From Clostridia bacterium (GTDB lineage Bacteria > Bacillota > Clostridia > Oscillospirales > CAG-272): 5,676 nucleotides of DNA. How positions within the stretch are numbered: the stretch's first letter is position 1; each line of letters begins with the position of its first letter. Location of the stretch: NCBI GenBank assembly GCA_017379815.1, contig JAFNVK010000166.1:1-5676 (forward strand), read 5' to 3'. Positions 1 through 5,676 of the stretch are shown piece by piece. The notes beneath the pieces are model-generated. The model worked only from the letters and a program-made list of their open reading frames with translations, was not told where the DNA came from and made no database searches. The position numbers and the translations under genes were made by a program.

Positions 1-1410
1 AACGGGAGCCTTGATCGGAACGCCTGCATCCATCAATGCCAGGGTAGATCCGCAGACCGAGCCCTGAGAGGTGGAGCCGTTCGAGGAAACAACGTCGGAA
101 ACCAGACGGATCGCGTAGGGGAATTCCTCCTCGGAGGGAAGAACGGGGATCAGGGAGCGCTCAGCAAGCGCGCCGTGACCGATCTCACGTCTGCCGGGGC
201 TACGCTGTGCCTTGGCTTCACCCGTGGAGTAGCCGGGCATATTGTAGTGGTGCATATATCTCTTGGAGGTCTCGGGATCGATGCCGTCGAGCATCTGAGC
301 CTCAGAGAGGGTGCCGAGGGTGGCAACGGTCAGAACCTGGGTCTGTCCGCGGGTGAAGAGTCCGGAGCCGTGGGTACGGGGAAGAACGCCAACCTCGCTT
401 GCCAGGGGACGGATCTGATCCATGCGTCTGCCGTCCACGCGCTTCTTATCAACCAGGAGCCAGCGGCGAACGATCTTCTTCTGGATCTTATAGACCAGCT
501 CGTCCATCATGCCGGGCAGCTCGGGGTACTTCTCGGTGAACTTTTCGAGGATCGCGTCCTTGATGGGAACCATCTTGGCGTCGCGGATATTCTTATCGTC
601 GGTGTCGAGAGCCTCCATCACGTCCTTCTCGCAGAAGGCGAAGATCTCGTCGAACATATCGTGATCCAGCTCGCAGGAGGGATAAGCAAACTTGGGCTTG
701 CCGATCTCGTCGATGATGCCGTTGACAAAGGCGAGCAGATCCTTGATCTCCTCGTGTGCCTTCATGATGGCGTTGAACATGGTGTCATCGTCCACCTCGT
801 TTGCGCCTGCCTCGATCATAACGACCTTCTCCATGGAGGCGGCAACGGTCAGCTGCAGGTCGCTCTTCTTCTGCTGCTCGTAGGTGGGGTTGAGAATGAT
901 CTCGCCGTCAACCAGACCCATGAACGCGCCGCCGATCGGGCCGTTCCACGGAATGTCGGAGATGGAGAGAGCGATGGATGCACCGATCATTGCGGTGATC
1001 TCGGGAGAGCAATCGGGGTCAACGGACATGACGGTGAGGGTCAGGGCCACGTCGTTGCGCAGATCCTTGGGGAAGAGGGGACGGATGGGGCGGTCGATGA
1101 CGCGGGAGGTCAGGACAGCCTTCTCGGAGGGCTTACCCTCGCGCTTGAGATAACCGCCGGGGATCTTGCCGGCAGCGTACATACGCTCGTCGAAATCGAC
1201 GGAAAGGGGCAAAAAGTCAATGCCGTCGCGGGGCTTCTCGGAAGCGGTTGCGCAGCAAAGGATCGCGGTGTCACCGTAGCGGCAGAGAACCGAGCCGTTG
1301 GCAAGGCCTGCCATCTTGCCGCTCTCGATCACGAGAGGACGGCCTGCGTAGGTGTACTTGAACACCTTGTAGTTCTTGAACTCCATGGGAGTGCTGATGG
1401 GGTTGGACAT
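1..1410 (-). CDS. pnp: Polynucleotide phosphorylase (PNPase), C-terminal part missing at window edge
   Basis: PNPase is a trimeric, phosphorolytic 3'-to-5' exoribonuclease of the cytoplasm that releases nucleoside diphosphates during RNA decay. I translated the minus strand from ATG at 1410; the frame is open for exactly 470 codons to the window edge. Residues about 10-150 form the first RNase PH-like core, with the Firmicute-type AAGKIPGG..KREGKPSEKAVL block (79-100) and SRVIDRPIRPLFP (102-114). An all-helical linker follows at about 220-320. The second RNase PH core begins with VDGRRMDQIRP (325-335) and contains FTRGQTQ (352-358), HHYNMPGYSTGE (387-398) and SPGRREIGHGALAER (404-418), then SVCGSTLALMDAGVP (451-465). 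The expected catalytic aspartates, the KH domain and the S1 domain lie beyond the window. The start is supported by AAGGAGG placed 8 nt upstream. It lies downstream of rpsO in the classic order and reads as intact. Confidence 0.97.
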   Translation of the reverse strand, partial: MSNPISTPMEFKNYKVFKYTYAGRPLVIESGKMAGLANGSVLCRYGDTAILCCATASEKPRDGIDFLPLSVDFDERMYAAGKIPGGYLKREGKPSEKAVLTSRVIDRPIRPLFPKDLRNDVALTLTVMSVDPDCSPEITAMIGASIALSISDIPWNGPIGGAFMGLVDGEIILNPTYEQQKKSDLQLTVAASMEKVVMIEAGANEVDDDTMFNAIMKAHEEIKDLLAFVNGIIDEIGKPKFAYPSCELDHDMFDEIFAFCEKDVMEALDTDDKNIRDAKMVPIKDAILEKFTEKYPELPGMMDELVYKIQKKIVRRWLLVDKKRVDGRRMDQIRPLASEVGVLPRTHGSGLFTRGQTQVLTVATLGTLSEAQMLDGIDPETSKRYMHHYNMPGYSTGEAKAQRSPGRREIGHGALAERSLIPVLPSEEEFPYAIRLVSDVVSSNGSTSQGSVCGSTLALMDAGVPIKAPV

Positions 1411-1418
1411 GGTTTTTT

Positions 1419-1425
1419 CCTCCTT
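1419..1425 (-). promoter_or_regulatory. pnp ribosome binding site
   Basis: The minus strand reads AAGGAGG followed by 8 nt (AAAAAACC) and the ATG at 1410. This near-perfect Shine-Dalgarno sequence fixes that ATG as the pnp start, ahead of the in-frame ATG eight codons later. Confidence 0.9.
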
Positions 1426-1453
1426 AAAAAATTTGTGGTGTTCTCGCAGGAGG
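1419..1453 (-). promoter_or_regulatory. Possible anti-Shine-Dalgarno pairing in the pnp leader
   Basis: In the RNA, CCUCCU (1453-1448) is a perfect 6-nt complement of the Shine-Dalgarno core AGGAGG (1424-1419), with 23 nt between them. Pairing would hide the pnp ribosome binding site. The complementarity is seen directly; that it forms and regulates translation is inference. The CCUCCU lies 1 nt beyond the 3' foot of the long hairpin at 1455-1507. Confidence 0.45.
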
Positions 1454-1454
1454 T

Positions 1455-1507
1455 TTAGCACTTAACCACAGGCCCGAAGGCCCTTCGGGCACATGGTTAA
1501 CTGCTAA
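1455..1507 (-). promoter_or_regulatory. Long near-perfect hairpin in the pnp leader (candidate RNase III / autoregulatory element)
   Basis: The RNA folds as UUAGCA, a G/G mismatch, UUAACCA pairing with UGGUUAA, two G-U pairs and one U/C mismatch, and then a GC-rich stem GCCCGAA/UUCGGGC with a 5-nt loop. This spans 53 nt with about 22 paired positions per arm. No U-run follows, so it is not a typical terminator. In Escherichia coli the pnp leader also contains a long stem-loop, which RNase III cuts so that PNPase can destabilise its own mRNA. This hairpin occupies the equivalent place. The structure is seen directly; the role is inferred by analogy. A small mobile palindromic repeat is an alternative. 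Confidence 0.75.
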
Positions 1508-1535
1508 TCCAGCTGCAAGAGGGGGTGGAAGTCTG

Positions 1536-1588
1536 AAAAAAACGATGGGGAGTGAGAGCAGTGACGGATGCCGCTGCTCTCCACTCCC
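1536..1588 (-). terminator. Intrinsic terminator after rpsO
   Basis: The minus strand has GGGAGTG-G-AGAGCAG (1588-1574), a 12-nt loop, and CTGCTCTCACTCCC (1561-1548). These form a 14-bp stem with a single bulged G. A five-base spacer and a run of seven T (1542-1536) follow. It begins 10 nt after the rpsO stop codon. The stem is very stable, but the short gap between stem and T-run may let some polymerase through to pnp. Confidence 0.88.
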
Positions 1589-1598
1589 GTTGTGCATC

Positions 1599-1862
1599 TT
1601 ATTTTCTCAGACCGAGCTTGCTGATGATGGCACGGTAACGCTCGATGTCTACCTTCTGGAGGTAGTTGAGGAGGTTTCTTCTGTGACCGATCATCTTCTG
1701 CAGACCGCGGCGGCTGTGGAAGTCCTTCTTGTTGGCCTTCAGGTGCGTGGTCAGGTTGTTGATGCGGGAAGTCAGAATGGCAATCTGAACTTCGGGGGAA
1801 CCCGTGTCGCCCTCGTGGGTGGCATAGGTCTCAATGAGAGTGAGCTTTTCGTCTTTCTGCAT
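1599..1862 (-). CDS. rpsO: 30S ribosomal protein S15
   Basis: S15 binds the three-way junction of the 16S rRNA central domain early in 30S assembly and later takes part in a bridge to the 50S subunit. The product has 87 residues, close to the usual 88-89. The family signatures are clear: THEGDTGSPEVQIAILTSRI (15-34), HLKANKKDFHSRRGL (40-54), and GHRRNLLNYL (59-68), ending in SKLGLRK. The ATG at 1862 is chosen because AAAGGTGA lies about 9 nt upstream. A GTG four codons earlier overlaps that ribosome binding site. The gene has its own near-consensus promoter and a leader of about 105 nt, and is followed by a terminator and then pnp. S15 is known to repress its own mRNA in several bacteria through unrelated leader structures. 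Confidence 0.98.
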   Translation of the reverse strand: MQKDEKLTLIETYATHEGDTGSPEVQIAILTSRINNLTTHLKANKKDFHSRRGLQKMIGHRRNLLNYLQKVDIERYRAIISKLGLRK

Positions 1863-1967
1863 GGTTGTTTTCACCTTTCTTATTTTTGATGCGTTTCACA
1901 CAGTAGGCGGTGGGTGAATAGCCGCAAGGAGCAGCCTTTGATCCGCAAACCGAGTTCACGTCATACA
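1863..1967 (-). promoter_or_regulatory. rpsO 5' leader with two competing helices
   Basis: This leader of about 105 nt runs from the predicted transcription start to the rpsO ATG. The segment UUCACC (1918-1913) can pair fully with GGUGAA (1875-1870), which contains the ribosome binding site. The same bases (UUCAC, 1918-1914) can instead pair with GUGAA (1899-1895) in a local hairpin that leaves the site free. The two pairings exclude each other. Upstream, AAGG/CCUU and GCGG/CCGC short stems are also possible. Such switches suit S15 autoregulation, known in other bacteria, but no recognised S15 leader motif was identified here. Function is inferred. Confidence 0.45.
1871..1878 (-). promoter_or_regulatory. 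rpsO ribosome binding site
   Basis: The minus strand reads AAAGGTGA, with its core about 9-11 nt before the ATG at 1862. It decides the start: the upstream in-frame GTG at 1874-1872 lies inside this site and has no spacing of its own. Confidence 0.85.
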
Positions 1968-1973
1968 TTCCAT

Positions 1974-2002
1974 ATTATAGCACACTTTTTTGGGTTTGTA
2001 AA
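1974..2002 (-). promoter_or_regulatory. Housekeeping sigma-factor promoter for rpsO
   Basis: The minus strand has a TTTACA -35 box (2002-1997), a 17-bp spacer and a perfect TATAAT -10 box (1979-1974). TG one base upstream of the -10 box makes it an extended -10. Transcription should start at about 1966-1968. A/T tracts immediately upstream resemble an UP element. This fits the strong promoter expected for a ribosomal protein gene. Confidence 0.9.
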
Positions 2003-2082
2003 TACTTTTTTTCATTTTTTTCGGGAATTTCACGGCTTTTTTCGCGCTTTCGGGAGAAAAAAACGCCGATTTTCCGAAAAAA
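1986..2082. other. Helically spaced A/T tracts (possible curved DNA) at the rpsO promoter
   Basis: On the plus strand there are T-runs at 1986-1991, 2006-2012, 2015-2021 and 2037-2042, and A-runs at 2057-2063 and 2077-2082, each of six or seven bases. Their centres fall at about 0, 20.5, 29.5, 51, 71.5 and 91 bp, near multiples of one helical turn. In-phase A-tracts are known to bend DNA and can stimulate promoters. The innermost run lies in the -35/-10 spacer and the outermost doubles as the T-run of the upstream gene's terminator. Confidence 0.5.
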
Positions 2083-2121
2083 TCCGAGCGGGCGGGTCAC
2101 CCTGCGGCAAAGCCGCCCGCT
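2077..2121 (-). terminator. Intrinsic terminator after the helicase-nuclease gene
   Basis: The minus strand has AGCGGGCGG (2121-2113), a 17-nt loop, and CCGCCCGCT (2095-2087), a perfect 9-bp GC-rich stem. A four-base spacer and a run of six T (2082-2077) follow. It starts 18 nt after the TGA stop. A second, overlapping hairpin, GCGGC/GCCGC with an AAA-type triloop (2104-2116), could compete with it. Confidence 0.75.
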
Positions 2122-2139
2122 TTGTTTAGGGGAAGAGGA

Positions 2140-5100
2140 TCAGATGGCGTCCACAAGGGCGCAGATGCTGTTGATCTCATGCTCCGGATCTCTCCACCAG
2201 TCCATGCTCCAGATGCGCTTGATGCGCCAGCCTCTGGATTCCAGATACTTCTGGCGGTGGTAGTCACGCTCGCGTGCCGAGGCTGTCGTCTTGTAGAGCT
2301 TGCCGTCGCACTCGATGCCGAGAACGTATTTGCCGTTCCTTCGCACGGCGATATCGATGCGGTAGCCGCCGATACCCACCTGCGTATCAATGTCGTAGCC
2401 GCGCTCGCGCAGGGCAGAGGCCACCATCTGGGCGTAGTCGGTCTCATAGGCCACGGGAAGAATGCCGTAGGTCTCGCCGAAGGATTGCAGGATGCGCTCG
2501 GCCTCCTCCTTATCTCCGTTGCTGATGGCAAAGGCGTATTCGAGATACTTCTTGAGAATGCGCGGACCCTCGTTCTTGCTGTCATCCAAATGCAGCTCGG
2601 AGGGGCGGAAGGAGGTGACGATGTGGATCTTCTTCTTGGCACGGCTGATGGCCACGTTGAGGCGGTTCTCGCCACCCTTCTGGTTGAGCCAGCCAAAGTT
2701 GTGAACAAGGCGTCCCTGGGTGTTCTTGGCGTAGCCGATGGAGAAGACGATCACGTCTCTCTCGTCACCCTGCACGCTTTCGATGTTCTTGATGAACAGA
2801 CCCGTGTCCTCGCCGTTGTCCTTGCGAGCCATTTCGGCGCGGATGGCAGAGCCGAAGGCGGGATCCTTGGCCGACGCCTCGTCGAGAACGTCGTAGATCA
2901 TGTCGCGCTGAGCCGCGTTGAAGGCGATCACACCGACCGTCTCGTTGTTCTTACGCGTGTTGATGAAGTCCTTGAGCAGGGCAACCACGCGCTCGGCCTC
3001 CTTGCGGTTAGAGCGGCCTGCCCAAACGGCGTCCTTGACCTGATGCACCTCGATGGGAGGCTTTTCGGGGGTGTCGGTGTTGGGGGCGACGAAGAGTCTG
3101 CCCTTGTAGAAGGCGTAGTTGGAGAAGTCGATCAGCTCCTCGTACTTGGAGCGGTAATGCGTGTTGAGCAGGACGTCGGGGTAGCGGAAGCGCGCCAGGT
3201 CGAGAAGGCTCTCCTCCTCGAGTGCGGCCGAGATCTCGGCATCCTCGTCCAATTCATCGGTCAGATCGAATCTGCCCTCGCCAAGGCTGGAGGGACGAAG
3301 CTGCTTGTGGTCGCCTGCGATGATGACCTTCTTTGCGCGGATGATGGAGGGAATGCTCTTTTCCACGTAGAGCTGGGAGGCCTCGTCGAAGATGAGCAGA
3401 TCAAAGAGGCCGTTCTGCTGGGGAAGGACCTCGGAAACGGCCTCGGGCGTCATGAGCCAGACCTTGATGGACTTGAAGAGCTCAAAGTCGAATTTCTGCA
3501 CGAACTTGGCCACGCTGCAGCGGCGCTTGCTCTCGATGGCGCGGTTGATCTCGCCCTTGCGCTTGGAGGTGGTGATATACTTCAGATCCTCCTGCAGCAC
3601 CTTGGCGATGCGCTGGCGGGAGAGCATCTGCTTTTCGGCGATGGCCTTGTCGATCGAGGAGATGATCTTCTCAAAGGAGGCCACCTTCGGGATCAGCGTG
3701 CGGTTCTCCATCTCAAAGCGCTGGATGTGCTCAAAGAGAATGGTGTTGTAGAATTCATCGTTCCACTCGACCACCTTGCCGCCGCAGATCTTGTGGACCT
3801 TGCGCAGGGCGGTGAGATAAAGGGTCTCGTTGGGAGTAAGTCCGTTGATGATGGGCTTGAGGTTGGCGTATCCGGTGGTAAATTCCTTCAGGCTCTGCTT
3901 AACGGCCTCGGGCTGCTCCAGGATCAGACGGACGCAGTAATCGTTGCTCTTATGGAAATAATCCTTGGTGCATTGCTGGATCTCGCGGACCAGGCGCTGC
4001 TTTGCGGTCTGCCGCTTGAGGAAGGGCATATTGCGCCACTCGTCCACCTTCAGGATCAGCTCGTCGATGGAGTCCGAGAAGAGGATCAGATCGTAGCCCG
4101 AGAGATCGTCCTTCATCTTGAGGAACCAGGGATAGCGCTCGATGGTAAGCTGGTAGAGATCCAGGCTGTCGGTGAGCTGTCCGTTGGCAAACTTCTTGTG
4201 AATGGCGGCGATCTCGTCGTATTTCAGGTCAAGAAGCTCGGGCGTCATCAGGCTGCGAATGGTCTTGTAGGTCTTGATCCGATCGTGGCTCTGCAGATTG
4301 ACGCGATGGCTCTCCATATACAGGCGGTAGGGCTCAACACCAAACTCGCCGGGGCGGAAGAGCTTGTCCGCGATGACCTCGAGCGTCTCCACGTCGGCGT
4401 CGATCTCGGCAGAGAGGGGAGAGAGATCGGGCGCCTGGAAGGGGGCGTGGTTATCCGTGCTGAAGAGCAGACGCTCCAGCTGCGAGTAGAACTGGTTTTT
4501 GTTCTTGGCGTCGTCCATCATCATCGCGTAGCGCGAGAGATTGCCAAGACGCGAGTAGACCACGTCGAGCGCGGTCTTCTTCTCGGAGACCATCAGCACG
4601 GTCTTGCCCTCGTGAATGAACTGGGTGATCAGGCTGGTGATGGTCTGGGATTTACCCGTGCCGGGAGGGCCCTCCACGACCAGCTCGTCCATGGTCTCGG
4701 CGGCGTGCAGAACGGCCTCCTGCGCACCGTTGAGGGCATTGATATAAATGAGAGAATTTTCCTTGATGTTCAGCTTTTTGGAGGGGTGATTGACCTCAAG
4801 CTCCTCGTTGCCAACGTCGGAATAAAAGTCGGTCGAGCCGTAATCCGAGATCAGGTCGGTGACCAGCTTGTTGATCAGTCCCTTGTTGAGGATCTCCTCA
4901 AAATCCTTCTGGATGGAGTTGGCGTAGGCAGGGAATTTTCCAATGACGATGTTGTGCACGAGCTTCAGCTCGCCACGCGCGTAATGCGGGAAGGAGTCGC
5001 CGGGATATTCGGTAAACTTCTTCAGATCGTTTCCGCTATATTCGATGCGGATGTCATTGTCGGCGTAGAAGCGGAGCAGATCGCCAAGGAAGGTGTCGGG

Positions 5101-5676
5101 GTTGAACTCCTCAACGGCGCAATCGGGCATGGGACGGGTAATGCCGTTGAATTTATCGTGCGCCAGAATGAGCGTGCCGTTGTAAAGGATGTCTCGCGTG
5201 GGGTCGATGGCCACGGTCACGTTGGCGGTGCTGCGGTCCATCACGACGGGGAAGAGGCAGAGCGGCGCGCGAACGCCGAATTCGCCACCCACGGGACAGC
5301 CCTGCACGAAGGGATAGGCCACGTAAAGATCGTTCTGACCCTTGTCGCGCATATCGCGAATGACCTCGCGGCCAAGGCCGGTCAGGTTGCGGTAACGCTC
5401 GCGAATGGGATCGTTTTTGGGCAGATCCAGCGCGGAAACGTCGGCCACGGTGAGGGGCTCCTTGGGGTTGACGAGAATGTCAAGGGGAGAGTAGCGGTTC
5501 TTGGGATCGACCAGATCAACGGCATACTTTGGGGAGAGCTTGGGGAGAAAGAGCATCCGGTTGTTCTTGTTGATGTTGATGAGCTTCTTGGAAAGCTCGC
5601 GCAGGGTAGCCTCAACGCCCTCAGGGGCCTTTTCCTCCTGCTCGCCATCTTCAAACTTGGCCAGAACGGCGAGAAA
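2140..5676 (-). CDS. DUF4011-type superfamily 1 helicase with C-terminal Vsr/MTES_1575-like nuclease, 5' end missing at window edge
   Basis: This is a probable ATP-driven DNA or RNA helicase-nuclease. The frame is open from 5676 to TGA at 2140, giving 1178 visible residues; numbers below count from the edge. A DUF4011-like region (about 25-240) shows LSKKLININKNNRMLFLP (28-45) and RAPLCLFPVV (136-145). All main SF1 Upf1-like motifs are present: Walker A GPPGTGKS (336-343), DEAS (764-767), GDHKQLRPS (788-796), HYRS (840-843), ESVQGDERD (966-974) and RLNVAISRAK (1005-1014). A roughly 380-residue, mostly helical insert separates motifs Ia and II. Residues about 1078-1178 form a PD-(D/E)xK nuclease with D1108, E1122 and D1124 (IECDG), RERD (1135-1138) and RIWSMDWWRDP (1154-1164). 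No signal peptide or membrane segment is seen. This architecture resembles the single-gene DUF4011-helicase-Vsr proteins linked to phage defence (named Hhe, from memory). A repair role is possible. The true start is outside the window, probably not far upstream. Confidence 0.92.
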   Translation of the reverse strand, partial: FLAVLAKFEDGEQEEKAPEGVEATLRELSKKLININKNNRMLFLPKLSPKYAVDLVDPKNRYSPLDILVNPKEPLTVADVSALDLPKNDPIRERYRNLTGLGREVIRDMRDKGQNDLYVAYPFVQGCPVGGEFGVRAPLCLFPVVMDRSTANVTVAIDPTRDILYNGTLILAHDKFNGITRPMPDCAVEEFNPDTFLGDLLRFYADNDIRIEYSGNDLKKFTEYPGDSFPHYARGELKLVHNIVIGKFPAYANSIQKDFEEILNKGLINKLVTDLISDYGSTDFYSDVGNEELEVNHPSKKLNIKENSLIYINALNGAQEAVLHAAETMDELVVEGPPGTGKSQTITSLITQFIHEGKTVLMVSEKKTALDVVYSRLGNLSRYAMMMDDAKNKNQFYSQLERLLFSTDNHAPFQAPDLSPLSAEIDADVETLEVIADKLFRPGEFGVEPYRLYMESHRVNLQSHDRIKTYKTIRSLMTPELLDLKYDEIAAIHKKFANGQLTDSLDLYQLTIERYPWFLKMKDDLSGYDLILFSDSIDELILKVDEWRNMPFLKRQTAKQRLVREIQQCTKDYFHKSNDYCVRLILEQPEAVKQSLKEFTTGYANLKPIINGLTPNETLYLTALRKVHKICGGKVVEWNDEFYNTILFEHIQRFEMENRTLIPKVASFEKIISSIDKAIAEKQMLSRQRIAKVLQEDLKYITTSKRKGEINRAIESKRRCSVAKFVQKFDFELFKSIKVWLMTPEAVSEVLPQQNGLFDLLIFDEASQLYVEKSIPSIIRAKKVIIAGDHKQLRPSSLGEGRFDLTDELDEDAEISAALEEESLLDLARFRYPDVLLNTHYRSKYEELIDFSNYAFYKGRLFVAPNTDTPEKPPIEVHQVKDAVWAGRSNRKEAERVVALLKDFINTRKNNETVGVIAFNAAQRDMIYDVLDEASAKDPAFGSAIRAEMARKDNGEDTGLFIKNIESVQGDERDVIVFSIGYAKNTQGRLVHNFGWLNQKGGENRLNVAISRAKKKIHIVTSFRPSELHLDDSKNEGPRILKKYLEYAFAISNGDKEEAERILQSFGETYGILPVAYETDYAQMVASALRERGYDIDTQVGIGGYRIDIAVRRNGKYVLGIECDGKLYKTTASARERDYHRQKYLESRGWRIKRIWSMDWWRDPEHEINSICALVDAI

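Noticed and set aside
175..1458. A 427-codon open frame on the plus strand
   Set aside because: It is antisense to pnp, whose minus-strand product is an unmistakable PNPase. The plus-strand product is a low-complexity Leu/Gly/Asp/His-rich shadow with no family resemblance.
1455..1507. The long hairpin read as a terminator or as an insertion-sequence end
   Set aside because: No T-run follows in either direction. There is no transposase, target duplication or second copy in the window.
1599..1874. A longer S15 starting at GTG 1874
   Set aside because: That GTG lies inside the AAAGGTGA ribosome binding site and has no upstream site of its own. The ATG at 1862 has correct spacing and gives the normal N-terminus.
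1545..1889. A 114-codon open frame on the plus strand
   Set aside because: It overlaps rpsO and its terminator in antisense. The S15 product on the other strand explains the openness of this region.
2097..2708. Other open frames inside the helicase gene, on both strands (also 2274-2525, 2492-2704, 3392-3751, 5382-5654)
   Set aside because: They are Arg/Ser/Pro-rich or otherwise compositionally odd shadows within a clearly coding frame, with no good ribosome binding sites.
5382..5556. Helicase start at the ATG at 5556
   Set aside because: The same frame is open for 40 more codons to the window edge, and those residues continue the DUF4011-like conserved segment, so the true start lies outside.

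Overview
The window looks like chromosomal DNA from an anaerobic Firmicute, most likely a Clostridia/Oscillospiraceae-type gut bacterium. The pointers are a short Firmicute-type ribosomal protein S15, a Firmicute-type PNPase N-terminus, purine-rich AGGAGG-type ribosome binding sites, and moderately GC-rich genes separated by AT-rich spacers with a consensus TTTACA-17-TATAAT promoter. The lineage is an inference from sequence style, not a database match.

All three genes lie on the minus strand, so transcription runs from high to low coordinates. From 5676 down to 2140 is a large protein, open at the window edge (5' end missing). It has a DUF4011-type N-terminus, a complete superfamily 1 (Upf1/COG1112-type) helicase, and a C-terminal Vsr/MTES_1575-type PD-(D/E)xK nuclease. 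This DUF4011-helicase-Vsr architecture has been associated with anti-phage defence. It ends at a GC-rich hairpin terminator (2077-2121).

The AT-rich spacer 1863-2139 then holds helically spaced A/T tracts, a near-consensus promoter and a leader of about 105 nt for rpsO. The leader contains two mutually exclusive pairings, one of which covers the rpsO ribosome binding site. rpsO (1599-1862) encodes S15 and is followed by a strong intrinsic terminator (1536-1588).

The spacer before pnp (1411-1535) shows no clear promoter. It carries a striking 53-nt near-perfect hairpin (1455-1507) and, right after it, a CCUCCU segment complementary to the pnp Shine-Dalgarno sequence. pnp (1410 down to 1) is cut by the window edge after 470 codons.

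The rpsO-pnp pair is the classic conserved arrangement of a ribosomal protein and an RNA-decay exonuclease. The RNA structures upstream of both genes suggest post-transcriptional control of each. The helicase-nuclease is probably a separate unit that happens to sit upstream. No tRNA, rRNA, CRISPR array, insertion sequence or attachment site was seen, and no gene-free stretch exceeds 300 bases.
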